From the NCBI RefSeq assembly GCF_019710475.1, contig NZ_JAJFAX010000002.1, forward strand, positions 434,001-498,000: a stretch of 64,000 nucleotides of DNA. The letters are read 5' to 3'. The DNA comes from Glycomyces sp. TRM65418. GTDB taxonomy: Bacteria > Actinomycetota > Actinomycetes > Mycobacteriales > Micromonosporaceae. The notes beneath the pieces were generated by a model. That model was given only the letters and a program-made list of their open reading frames with translations, was not told the DNA's origin and did not search any database. Positions 35,235-43,405 of the stretch are shown piece by piece (the first letter of the stretch is position 1; each line of letters opens with the position of its first letter). Made by a program: the position numbers and the translations under genes.

Positions 35235-36589
35235 CACTCGCCGGCGATCCCGCGCTCAAACTGCGCACCGACAATCCGCGTCCGCAGCAGCGGGCGGTCG
35301 CCGAGCCGCCCGTGACGTGGCGGCGCACCACGGCCCTGACGCGGGCGGTCGCACTGGTGGCGGTGTGCCTGCTCGTCGCGGTCGTGTTCGGCCGGGTGGA
35401 CCTCGTGCTCATCGCCGCGCCCTTCGCGATCGGCACCGCGCTGCTGCTCCAGCATCGGCCCACGCGCCCGCCCGAGGCGCGGCTCGTCTCGATGGACGAC
35501 GCCACCAGCGCCGAAGGCGCGACCGCGTCCGCGAGCCTGGTCGTCTTCAATCCCGAGCCGGTCCCGATCACCGCGTTCGTCACCGCCGCGGCCGACCCGT
35601 GGATCGCCCTGCACACCGGCAAAGGCGACTTCGCCGAGCGCATCGGCCCCGAGACGGGACGGGACATGGTCGTCGCCGGGACCGCCCGGCGCTGGGGCGG
35701 CCACCACCTCGGACCCGTCCACGTCCGCTCGATCGCCTGCGGCGGGCTGCTGGAGACCACGGTGCAGCGCCTGCACGGCGCGACCGTGTGGGTCCTGCCG
35801 GTCCCGGACTGGTTCGAGTCGGCCGAGTCGCTGCCGTTCGCGGACGGCGTCACCGGCGTCCACCGGTCCCGGCGCGGCGGCGACTCCGGCGAGCTCGCCG
35901 AGGTGCGCCTCTACCAGCCGGGGGACCGGCTGCGGCGGATCGACTGGCGCACGTCGATGCGCAGCCAGGACCTCTACGTCAACGCCACCCTGTCCGAACG
36001 CGACACCGACGTGACCTTGATCCTCGACCTGCAGGTCGAAGCAGGGGTCTCCGGCGGCGTCGAAGGCGCGGCGTCGATCGCCGACCTCACCGTGCGCGCG
36101 GCCGGCGCCGTGGCCTCCCACTACGCCCTCCAAGGCGACCGGGTCTCGTGCATCGAGTTCGGCGCGCGCGGCCGCCGGATGCGCCCGGGGACGGGCAGGC
36201 GGCACGCCGCCGCGACGCTCCGCTGGCTCGCCTCGGTCGACATGCCGCCCGATCCGCTCCCGCCGTCGCCCGAGATGCTCCGGCGCCAACTCGCCGGGCA
36301 GCGCAGCCTGAACGTCGTGTTCACGCCGCTGCTGACCGACCGCTCGGTCGCGCTCATCGCCGCGATCGCCCGCGCCGGCCGGCCGGTGCTGTGCGTCGAC
36401 ACGCTGCCGCCGCACCTCGCCCCGCCCGCGCGGACGCATTGGACGCCCGCCGCGGAGCGCCTGTGGCGGCTCTCGCGCGACAACACCGTCATGGAGCTGC
36501 GGGACCTCGGCGTCGCCGTGGAGCCGTGGAAGGGCTCCGCTTCGCTCGACAACGTGCTCGCCGAACTGAACCGGAGGCGCTACCGATGA
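35231..36589 (+). CDS. DUF58 domain protein
   Basis: A 452-residue protein with two N-terminal membrane helices (about 38-75) and the DUF58 core YQPGDRLRRIDWRTSMRSQD near residue 232. A von Willebrand A-like domain follows (DVTLILDLQVE, MIDAS-type DLQ). DUF58 proteins are probable MoxR clients, often tied to envelope assembly. ATG 35231 overlaps the MoxR stop by 4 nt, and the stop overlaps the first of two 33-nt mini-ORFs. Confidence 0.88.
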   Translation: MTLAGDPALKLRTDNPRPQQRAVAEPPVTWRRTTALTRAVALVAVCLLVAVVFGRVDLVLIAAPFAIGTALLLQHRPTRPPEARLVSMDDATSAEGATASASLVVFNPEPVPITAFVTAAADPWIALHTGKGDFAERIGPETGRDMVVAGTARRWGGHHLGPVHVRSIACGGLLETTVQRLHGATVWVLPVPDWFESAESLPFADGVTGVHRSRRGGDSGELAEVRLYQPGDRLRRIDWRTSMRSQDLYVNATLSERDTDVTLILDLQVEAGVSGGVEGAASIADLTVRAAGAVASHYALQGDRVSCIEFGARGRRMRPGTGRRHAAATLRWLASVDMPPDPLPPSPEMLRRQLAGQRSLNVVFTPLLTDRSVALIAAIARAGRPVLCVDTLPPHLAPPARTHWTPAAERLWRLSRDNTVMELRDLGVAVEPWKGSASLDNVLAELNRRRYR

Positions 36590-36618
36590 GCATCCTTGAC
36601 GAAGTTCGGGAGGCATAA
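36586..36618 (+). CDS. Mini-ORF 1 (10 codons, MSILDEVREA), tandem repeat copy 1
   Basis: An ATG overlapping the DUF58 stop (ATGA) opens a 10-codon frame ending in TAA. GGGAGG inside it lies 5 nt before the second mini-ORF's ATG. It may be a translated relay or merely duplicated start-region DNA; translation is not shown. Confidence 0.4.
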   Translation: MSILDEVREA

Positions 36619-36651
36619 ATGAGCATCCTTGACGAAGCTTGCGAGTCATAA
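36619..36651 (+). CDS. Mini-ORF 2 (10 codons, MSILDEACES), tandem repeat copy 2
   Basis: This 33-nt copy starts directly after the TAA of the first and shares its first 20 bases plus most of the rest. Its TAA abuts the ATG of the next membrane-protein gene. The internal purine run is degraded to GCGAG. Probably a tandem duplication retained for translational coupling. Confidence 0.4.
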   Translation: MSILDEACES

Positions 36652-37266
36652 ATGAGCGATGTCCAGCGCGGCCTCGTCCAGGCCCTCGCCGAGGGCGCCC
36701 GGCACCGCCTCCGGGCCGGCAGGCGCGGCGGGCTCTCGTGGGCCCGGCGCGTCGCCCCCGGGCCGGTCCTGCTGCGGCTCGCGGTCGCGCTGCCGCTGTT
36801 CCTCGCCGCCGAGCTCGCCGTCCCGTCCGAGTGGGCCGCGGCCGCGGGCTACATCGCCGCCGCGGCGCTCTTCGCGGCCGCGGCCGCACTGCTGCCGGGC
36901 GGGATCGCGCCCACCGCGGCGATCCTGTTCGTCATCGTCGCCTGGCTGCTCAACGGCGCTCTCAACGAAGGCGACCCCTCCCTGTGGACGGCCGCCGCCC
37001 TGGCGTGCCTGCTGTACACCGCCCACTCGGCCGCCACGGTGACGCAGCGGTTCCGAACGACTACCGCAATGGACGGTGAGATCATGCACACCTGGGGTCG
37101 CCACCTGGGGCTCGTGCTCGCGTCGACAGTGGCCCTCGCCGGTACCCTGGCCCTGTTCACCGCGTATTTCACCGGACTCGCCGCTGGACTCGTCGCCGCC
37201 GCCGGCATCGTGGCCGCGGTCACCGTGATCTACGTCCTCGCGCGTTCACTACACAAGAACCCCTGA
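36652..37266 (+). CDS. Polytopic membrane protein, last gene of MoxR/DUF58 operon
   Basis: A 204-residue protein with a basic amphipathic N-terminus (HRLRAGRRGGLSWARR) and about six hydrophobic helices. A cytosolic loop with TQRFRTTTAMDGEIMHTWGR separates the two halves. ATG 36652 follows the second mini-ORF without a gap. It is possibly a membrane scaffold for the DUF58/DUF4129 proteins. The family is not recognised. The NADH dehydrogenase gene starts 20 nt after its stop. Confidence 0.72.
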   Translation: MSDVQRGLVQALAEGARHRLRAGRRGGLSWARRVAPGPVLLRLAVALPLFLAAELAVPSEWAAAAGYIAAAALFAAAAALLPGGIAPTAAILFVIVAWLLNGALNEGDPSLWTAAALACLLYTAHSAATVTQRFRTTTAMDGEIMHTWGRHLGLVLASTVALAGTLALFTAYFTGLAAGLVAAAGIVAAVTVIYVLARSLHKNP

Positions 37267-37286
37267 GTAAGGCCAGAATTGAACGC

Positions 37287-38687
37287 GTGAAACGTATAGC
37301 CGTGATAGGTGCCGGTCACGTCGGTTTTTACGTTGCCGAACGCTTGAGCAAGCTGCTGAAGGGCGACATCAAGCGCGGTCAAGTTGAACTGATGGTCATC
37401 GACCCCAACCAGCACATGACCTACCAGCCGTTCCTGCCCGAGGCGGCTGCTGGCTCCATCTCCCCGCGACACGGTGTTGTGCCGCTCCGACAGGCCCTCA
37501 AGCACTGCACCATCCTCACCGGTGCGGTCACCGAGATCAAGCACGCCGAGCGCAAGCTCACCGTGCAGCCTTTCGCCGGTCCCACCCGCGAGGTCGAGTA
37601 CGACGAGGTCATCGTCGCCCCCGGCTCCGTCTCCCGGCCCCTGCCCATCCCCGGTCTGGCCGACACGGCCATCGGCATCAAGTCGATGGGCGAGGCCATC
37701 TGGCTGCGCAACCACGTGCTCCAGCGCTTCGACATCGCCGCCACGACCGAGGACCCGGACGTGCGCCGCAAGGCCCTCACGTTCCTCACCGTCGGCGGCG
37801 GCTTCGCCGGCGCCGAGACCCTCGGCGAGCTCGAGGACCTCACGGCGAACATCGTGAAGAACTACCCGATGCTCGACGCCTCCGAGATCAAGTGGTACCT
37901 CGTCGAGTACGCGAACAAGATCCTGCCCGAGGTGGGTCCGGAGATGGGCGCGTACGCCGCCCGCCAGCTCACCCGGCGTGGCGTCGACATCCGCCTCGGC
38001 ACCACCCTCAAGTCCTGCGAGGGCGGCCACGTCGTCCTCACCGACGGTGAGGAGTTCGACTCCGACACCATCATCTGGACCGCCGGGGTCATGCCGCACC
38101 CGCTCATCAAGCAGTCCGACCTGCCGGTCGGCCCCCGGGGCCACCTCGAGTGCAACACGCGCCTCCAGGTCGCCACGGGCGTCGAGGCCGGCACCGACAC
38201 CGTCGGCGAAGTCGTGGAAGGCGCCTGGGGCGCCGGCGACTCCACCCAGGTGCCGGACACCTCGGACTTCCCGATGGACTGGTGCTCGCCCTCGGCGCAG
38301 CACGCCGTCCGCCAGGCCCGCATCCTCGCCGACAACGTGTACGCCAAGCACGTCGGCCGCGAACTCAAGCCGTACGAGCACAAGTACATCGGCTCGGTCG
38401 CCGGCCTCGGCCTGTACAAGGGCGTCGCCAACACCTACGGCTTCAAGGCCAAGGGCCTGCTCGCATGGCTCATGCACCGCGGCTACCACCTGTCGCGCGT
38501 GCCCGGCACCGGCCGCAAGGGCCGCATCCTCGCGGACTGGATCGTCGGCTTCTTCACGAAGCGCGAAATGGTCCAGCTCGGTGAAATTCAGGCAGGGCGC
38601 GAACCCTTCGAGGCCATCGCCGCTGGCACCGACCCCGCACGTGCCGCCAAGCCCGAGCCCGCGGAGGCCGTCAAGTCCGTCGGTTAG
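37287..38687 (+). CDS. Type II NADH dehydrogenase-like FAD/NAD(P) oxidoreductase
   Basis: A 466-residue two-dinucleotide-binding flavoprotein. The FAD site is IAVIGAGHVGFYVAE at the N-terminus, the NADH site is FLTVGGGFAGAETLGEL near residue 170, and a second FAD motif with WGAGDSTQVP is near 314. The C-terminal part with GLLAWLMHRGYHLSRVPG is the amphipathic membrane-association region of NDH-2. It passes electrons from NADH to menaquinone without pumping protons. GTG 37287 has CAGAAT 7 nt upstream. A 14-bp hairpin ends the gene. Confidence 0.88.
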   Translation: MKRIAVIGAGHVGFYVAERLSKLLKGDIKRGQVELMVIDPNQHMTYQPFLPEAAAGSISPRHGVVPLRQALKHCTILTGAVTEIKHAERKLTVQPFAGPTREVEYDEVIVAPGSVSRPLPIPGLADTAIGIKSMGEAIWLRNHVLQRFDIAATTEDPDVRRKALTFLTVGGGFAGAETLGELEDLTANIVKNYPMLDASEIKWYLVEYANKILPEVGPEMGAYAARQLTRRGVDIRLGTTLKSCEGGHVVLTDGEEFDSDTIIWTAGVMPHPLIKQSDLPVGPRGHLECNTRLQVATGVEAGTDTVGEVVEGAWGAGDSTQVPDTSDFPMDWCSPSAQHAVRQARILADNVYAKHVGRELKPYEHKYIGSVAGLGLYKGVANTYGFKAKGLLAWLMHRGYHLSRVPGTGRKGRILADWIVGFFTKREMVQLGEIQAGREPFEAIAAGTDPARAAKPEPAEAVKSVG

Positions 38688-38697
38688 TCGTTACAGT

Positions 38698-38731
38698 TAG
38701 AGCACCACGGGAGTCCACCCGTGGTGCTCTA
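38698..38731 (+). terminator. Terminator after NDH-2 gene
   Basis: TAGAGCACCACGGG and its exact complement form a 14-bp stem with a 6-nt loop, 11 nt past the stop, then GCCTTTA. Confidence 0.85.
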
Positions 38732-38754
38732 GCCTTTAGCGAGGTGGAAAACTG

Positions 38755-39450
38755 GTGTCCATGAGAGCACGTGTACTCGTCGTTGACGACGACCCGGCCC
38801 TGGCGGAGATGCTCGGCATCATCCTCCGGACCGAAGGCTTCACCCCCACCTTCGTCACCGACGGGGAGAAGGCGCTCGCCGCGTTCAAGGAGCACCGGCC
38901 CGACATCGTCCTGCTCGACCTCATGCTCCCGGGCATGAGCGGCATCGACGTCGCCAAGGCGATCCGCGGCGAATCGGGCGTGCCCATCGTCATGCTCACC
39001 GCCAAGTCGGACACCGTCGACATCGTCCTCGGCCTCGAATCGGGCGCCGACGACTACATCGTCAAGCCCTTCAAGCCCAAGGAGCTGGTCGCCCGCATCC
39101 GCGCGCGCCTGCGCCGCGGCGACGACGTCACGCCCGAGCGCCTGGAGATCGGCAAGCCCGGCCTCCAGGTCCAGATCGACGTGCCCGCCCACCAGGTCAC
39201 CCTCAACGGCGCCGAAGTCAAGCTCACGCCGCTCGAATTCGACCTGCTCGTGGCCCTCGCCCGCAAGCCCCGCCAGGTCTTCACCCGGCAGGTGCTCCTG
39301 GAGCAGGTCTGGGGCTACCGGCACTCGGCCGACACGCGCCTGGTGAACGTCCACGTCCAGCGCCTGCGCGCGAAGATCGAGCCCGACCCCGAGCGCCCCC
39401 AGCTCATCCAGACCGTGCGCGGCGTCGGGTACAAAGCCGGATTGGGCTAG
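38755..39450 (+). CDS. mtrA: Response regulator MtrA
   Basis: A 231-residue OmpR/PhoB-family regulator. The receiver domain has acidic residues Asp11-13 and phosphoacceptor Asp55 (IVLLDLMLPG), then the conserved Thr and Lys in MLTAKSD and IVKPFKPKEL. The winged-helix output domain has LTPLEFDLLVALARKPRQVF and ADTRLVNVHVQRLRAKIE, wording specific for MtrA. GTG 38755 is chosen because GGTGGA lies 6 nt upstream; ATG 38761 is in frame. MtrA controls cell-wall, division and osmotic genes. It forms an operon with mtrB and lpqB by overlapping codons. Confidence 0.96.
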   Translation: MSMRARVLVVDDDPALAEMLGIILRTEGFTPTFVTDGEKALAAFKEHRPDIVLLDLMLPGMSGIDVAKAIRGESGVPIVMLTAKSDTVDIVLGLESGADDYIVKPFKPKELVARIRARLRRGDDVTPERLEIGKPGLQVQIDVPAHQVTLNGAEVKLTPLEFDLLVALARKPRQVFTRQVLLEQVWGYRHSADTRLVNVHVQRLRAKIEPDPERPQLIQTVRGVGYKAGLG

Positions 39451-41081
39451 TGAAACCGGATCAGAGCCGGCCTCGCCCGAGGCCGGTGTGGCTGCGTCGC
39501 CTCGGCCAAGGCGCCGCCCGCGTCGCGGACCGCGTCTCGCGACCGCTGATCGAACGGTTCGCCGCCTCGCTGCAACTGCGGGTCGTCGCCTCCACCCTGA
39601 TCGCGTCCACGATCCTCGTCCTCATCTTCAGCTTCGTGGTGGCCGGGTCGGTGACCTCGGGCCTGCTCGACGAACGCCAGGACACGGCCGTCGACGAGAC
39701 CGGGAACGCCGCCGAGCGCGCCGCCGAGCAGCTGGGCACCTACTCCTCCTCCTCGGACACCGCGCTCGCCACCACCCTGCAGCAGATCGCGAACGAGCTG
39801 GCCGAGGACCCCGCGTACGCGCCGTACATCATGCTGCGCACCGCCGACGGCGACGTGACCAAGACGCACCCGATCGCCGGCGACGTCCGGTCGAGCGACG
39901 ACCTCCAAGCGGCCGTCGCCGACCGGAAGGTCGCGAGCCAGTACGCGGACTTGGACGTCGAGGGCGACGGCGACTTCCTGCCGTACCTGGTCGTCGGCTC
40001 CTACATCGACGTCGGCATCGGGTACGAGATCTACGCGTTCTACCCGCTGGAGTCGCAGCAGGACGCCATCAGCCTCCTGCGCACCAACCTCGCTCTGGCC
40101 GGGGTCGCCCTCGTCCTGCTCCTCGGCGTCATCGCCGCGCTCGTGACACGGCTGGTCGTCACGCCCGTGCGGGAGGCCGCCCGCACCTCGCAGCGCCTCG
40201 CCGCAGGCCTCCTCCACGAACGCATGGAAGTGCGCGGCTCCGACGACCTCGCCCGCCTCGCCGGATCCTTCAACCTCATGGCCGAGAACCTCCAGAGCCA
40301 GATCCGCCGCCTCGAAGAGATGTCGATGATGCAGCGGCGCTTCACCTCCGACGTCTCCCACGAGCTGCGCACCCCGCTCGCGACCATCCGCATGGCCGCG
40401 GACCTGCTCTACGACAACCGCGACGACTTCGACCCGGTCACCAAGCGCTCCATCGAACTCCTCCAGCACGAGATCGACCGGTTCGAGGACCTGCTTCAGG
40501 AGCTGCTCGAGATCTCCCGCTTCGACTCCGGGTTCGCGTCGCTCGAAGTGGACGCCGTCGACGTCGGCCGCATCGCCGAGGACGTCGTGACCGGCCTGTC
40601 CCGCCTCGCGGGCGAATGCGGCGTCGAGGTCACCGTGGAGAAGCCGCCCCGCCGCGTCATCGCCGAGGTCGACCCCCGGCGCGTGCAGCGCATCCTGCGC
40701 AACCTCGTCTCCAACGCGATCGAGCACGCCGAAGGCCGACCCGTCGAGATCCGCGTCGCCGAGAGCGACACGGCCGTCGCCGTCGCCGTCCGCGACCACG
40801 GGGTCGGCCTCAAACCCGGCCACGCCGACCGCGTCTTCGACCGGTTCTGGCGCGCCGACCCCTCCCGCAACCGCAAGACCGGCGGGACCGGCCTCGGCCT
40901 CGCCATCAGCCTCGAAGACGCCAAGCTCCACTCCGGGACCCTCAAGGCCGCCGGCGAACCCGGCAAGGGCACGCTGTTCGTGCTCACCCTCCCGCTGCAG
41001 GCCGGCAACCGGGTCATCACCTCGCCGATCCCCCTGCGCTTCGAGGAACCGAAGGAGGCACCGCATGCGACGCAGGACTAG
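39450..41081 (+). CDS. mtrB: Sensor histidine kinase MtrB
   Basis: A 543-residue kinase. The first membrane helix is ~45-70, an extracytoplasmic sensor domain ~71-205, the second helix ~208-235, followed by HAMP. The dimerisation box is DVSHELRTPLATIRMA with His304, then N-box NLVSNAIEHAEG and G-box GGTGLGLAIS. It phosphorylates MtrA. GTG 39450 overlaps the last base of the mtrA stop. Its own end overlaps lpqB by 17 nt. Confidence 0.96.
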   Translation: MKPDQSRPRPRPVWLRRLGQGAARVADRVSRPLIERFAASLQLRVVASTLIASTILVLIFSFVVAGSVTSGLLDERQDTAVDETGNAAERAAEQLGTYSSSSDTALATTLQQIANELAEDPAYAPYIMLRTADGDVTKTHPIAGDVRSSDDLQAAVADRKVASQYADLDVEGDGDFLPYLVVGSYIDVGIGYEIYAFYPLESQQDAISLLRTNLALAGVALVLLLGVIAALVTRLVVTPVREAARTSQRLAAGLLHERMEVRGSDDLARLAGSFNLMAENLQSQIRRLEEMSMMQRRFTSDVSHELRTPLATIRMAADLLYDNRDDFDPVTKRSIELLQHEIDRFEDLLQELLEISRFDSGFASLEVDAVDVGRIAEDVVTGLSRLAGECGVEVTVEKPPRRVIAEVDPRRVQRILRNLVSNAIEHAEGRPVEIRVAESDTAVAVAVRDHGVGLKPGHADRVFDRFWRADPSRNRKTGGTGLGLAISLEDAKLHSGTLKAAGEPGKGTLFVLTLPLQAGNRVITSPIPLRFEEPKEAPHATQD

Positions 41082-42792
41082 TCTCGCCGCCGCGACCGCG
41101 ATCGGCACCGTCTGGGCCCTCTCGGCGTGCGGCATCCCCACGGGCAGGGCGCCCGACGTCATCGGCGACGCCCCCACGGACTTCGACCAGTCCTCCGGGG
41201 TGAGCCCCGAGTCCTTCGACCCGACCGAGGACGCCGCGGTCACGGTCGCCAACTTCTACAAGGCCGCCGCCGGCGACCCCGCCAGCCGCGACGACCGCCT
41301 GCAGCGCTTCACCGCCAGCGAGGACGAGCAGTTCTCCGGCCCCGGCGACGGCATCCGCCTCCTCGACGACCTCGCGTTCTCCATCGAGGACGCGGGGGCC
41401 CTCGAGTCGGCCACGGTCACCGTCACCGGTTCGGTCGTCGGCATATACCGCGAAGACGGAACGGTCCGCGTGCCCCCGACCTCGACCGACTACAGCGAGA
41501 TCTTCACCCTCCAGCGTGACGGCGTCGGCGACACCTGGGAGATGACCACCCTTCCCACGCAGGTCGCGCTGGACTACGACTACTTCACCGCGTCCTACGA
41601 GCAGGCGCCGCTGTACTTCCAGGCGGGAGAGGCCGAACTCCTCGTCCCCGACCTGCGGTGGATCTACGGCGACCTCAACGCCGGCACCCGCCGGAAGCTC
41701 CTCCTCGACTGGCTCGTCCTCGGCCCCTCGGAATTCGCCAAGCAGGCCGCGGGCAACGCGATCCCGCCCAGCACCGTCGGCAAGATCGCAGAACAGGACG
41801 GCGTCCTCCAGGTCGACCTCTCGCTCGGCGCGGAGGTCGAGGACGACGTCGCGGACGCCATCGCCGCCGAAGTCGCCTGGAGCCTCGGCCTCGACGGCGA
41901 GTTCGTGCTCACCGCCGACGGCGAGGAGCGGGCCCGGGGCACCCGCATGGACTGGCGCGACTGGAACGCGATTCCCGCGGAACTGCCCGAGACCGCCTAC
42001 TTCATCGCCGAAGAGACCGTGTGGCAGTACACGAGCGACGAAGGGGTCACCAGGACCGACGCGGACCACCCGTGGGTCGGGTTCACCATGCCCGGCCTCC
42101 GGCAGGTCGCGGTCGGATCAGGCGGCCGGATCGCCGCGATCACCGCGGGCTCCGGCGGCGAGGTCCTCCAGACGGGAGACGCGGTGACCGGCGTGCGTCC
42201 CGTCAGCGGCGTCGACGGGGCGCTCACCGACCCGCAGTGGCTCGGCGACGGCACCGTGATCGTCGTCGACGACGGCGTGCCGATCGCGGTGGTGCCGCGG
42301 ACGGGCACGATCCAGCCCCTCGCCGCGGGGGACCAGGTGACCGCGCTGGCGCTCTCGGCCGACGGCCGGCGCCTGGCCTACGTCGAGGACGGCCTCGCAT
42401 GGGTCGCCCCGCTGTTCCTGGACGCGGACGGGAACATCTCCGCCGGCCAGTCGGAGCCGGTCGGCACGGGCATCGAGGACGTGTCGGACGTGGCCTGGAG
42501 CTCGGAGAACTTCCTGTGGGTCGCGGGGAACCGCGAGGACTACAAGCTGTTCAACGTGGCGATCGACAACTCGCGGATCGAACCGCAGGCGGGGACCGTG
42601 GCGTTCCCGCCGATCACGGAGATCGCCGCCAACCCGGCCGAGCCCGTGGGGTCGAGCCTGCCCCGCGGCGAACCGGTGATCATCGTGGCGAACTCGACGC
42701 TGTACCGGGTCTTCACGACCCCGGACGAGGTGCTGAACGGCGACGTCCCCGTCTCGGGATCGGCCCCGTTCACCGTGCTGCAGGCGCGGTAG
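41065..42792 (+). CDS. lpqB: Lipoprotein LpqB
   Basis: A 575-residue lipoprotein with lipobox LSAC, acylated Cys22. It contains a GerMN-like domain (~150-270, NAGTRRKLLLDWLVLGPS) and a C-terminal beta-propeller-like LpqB domain. LpqB interacts with the MtrB sensor domain and modulates MtrA signalling in mycobacteria. AAGGAGG precedes ATG 41065, inside the end of mtrB. Arrangement and length fit the family. Confidence 0.94.
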   Translation: MRRRTSLAAATAIGTVWALSACGIPTGRAPDVIGDAPTDFDQSSGVSPESFDPTEDAAVTVANFYKAAAGDPASRDDRLQRFTASEDEQFSGPGDGIRLLDDLAFSIEDAGALESATVTVTGSVVGIYREDGTVRVPPTSTDYSEIFTLQRDGVGDTWEMTTLPTQVALDYDYFTASYEQAPLYFQAGEAELLVPDLRWIYGDLNAGTRRKLLLDWLVLGPSEFAKQAAGNAIPPSTVGKIAEQDGVLQVDLSLGAEVEDDVADAIAAEVAWSLGLDGEFVLTADGEERARGTRMDWRDWNAIPAELPETAYFIAEETVWQYTSDEGVTRTDADHPWVGFTMPGLRQVAVGSGGRIAAITAGSGGEVLQTGDAVTGVRPVSGVDGALTDPQWLGDGTVIVVDDGVPIAVVPRTGTIQPLAAGDQVTALALSADGRRLAYVEDGLAWVAPLFLDADGNISAGQSEPVGTGIEDVSDVAWSSENFLWVAGNREDYKLFNVAIDNSRIEPQAGTVAFPPITEIAANPAEPVGSSLPRGEPVIIVANSTLYRVFTTPDEVLNGDVPVSGSAPFTVLQAR

Positions 42793-42812
42793 GGCCCGCA
42801 GCGGCAGACGCA

Positions 42813-42839
42813 AGGCCCGGAGCGGGCTGCTCCGGGCCT
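42813..42839. terminator. Terminator between lpqB and DUF3107 gene
   Basis: AGGCCCGGAGC and its exact complement form an 11-bp stem with a 5-nt loop, 20 nt after lpqB, between converging genes. Confidence 0.75.
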
Positions 42840-42851
42840 CTGCTGTACTCC

Positions 42852-43010
42852 TGATCAGGCGTCGCCGTGCGGCCCGCCCGGGCCTTCGCAGGCTCAGGCG
42901 TGGACGGCGCCCTTGCGCTTCACCGTTCGACGCTTCCGCGGCTCAGGCGTCGACGGCGCCGCGCTTCTCGTTCACCGCTCGGGCCTTCGCAGGCTCAGGC
43001 GTCGACGGTG
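42852..43010. repeat. Tandem degenerate copies of the DUF3107 gene 3' end
   Basis: CTCAGGCGTCGACGG occurs at 42994-43008 (inside the gene end), 42942-42956, and with one change at 42893-42907; a partial copy is at 42854-42867. Spacing is 52, 49 and about 39 nt. GGGCCTTCGCAGG precedes the copies at ~42880 and ~42981. On the minus strand each copy carries the GACGCCTGA gene ending. Confidence 0.75.
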
Positions 43011-43222
43011 AAGCCGACCGATCGGACGTTCGTCGCGGCGATCTCGACGTAGGCGATCTTCTCGACCGGGACGATCACCTGGCGACCCTTCTCATCCTCG
43101 AGCCGAAGGACCCCGCCGTTCTCGACGGCCTGGTCGATCGTCTCGGACAGGTCCTTCGGCGACAGCTTGCTCTCCAACACCAGTTCGCGTGGGGCGTACT
43201 GGACACCGATCTTGACCTCCAC
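42995..43222 (-). CDS. DUF3107 family protein
   Basis: A 75-residue protein with MEVKIGVQYAPRELVLES at the start and VEKIAYVEIAATNVRSVGF near the end, the signature of actinobacterial DUF3107 (Rv3208A/TB9.4 family). It is a small, soluble, mixed alpha/beta protein without known function. The GTG start follows GAGGAGGG. The upstream TetR gene on the same strand is its conserved neighbour. Its 3' end is duplicated downstream. Confidence 0.9.
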   Translation of the reverse strand: MEVKIGVQYAPRELVLESKLSPKDLSETIDQAVENGGVLRLEDEKGRQVIVPVEKIAYVEIAATNVRSVGFTVDA

Positions 43223-43405
43223 GGGCCCTCCTCAATCGAAATACTCTGACGTCTAGACGGATGCAAGACTACTCGCGGGGGCCGCCGGGGTCCGGCACCG
43301 CGCAGTGCGCCGATAGCGAACGGGGCGCGGCGGCACCGTGGTCTGTTTCACGTTCGCGAAGCGGCGCCGGTCGCGAGCGGTCGACTCGGCAGGGCTCCCG
43401 CCTCC

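Noticed and set aside
42852-43010. CRISPR array from the short repeats behind the DUF3107 gene
   Set aside because: Repeats are degenerate, spacing is unequal, and the units are copies of a gene end; no cas genes are in the window.
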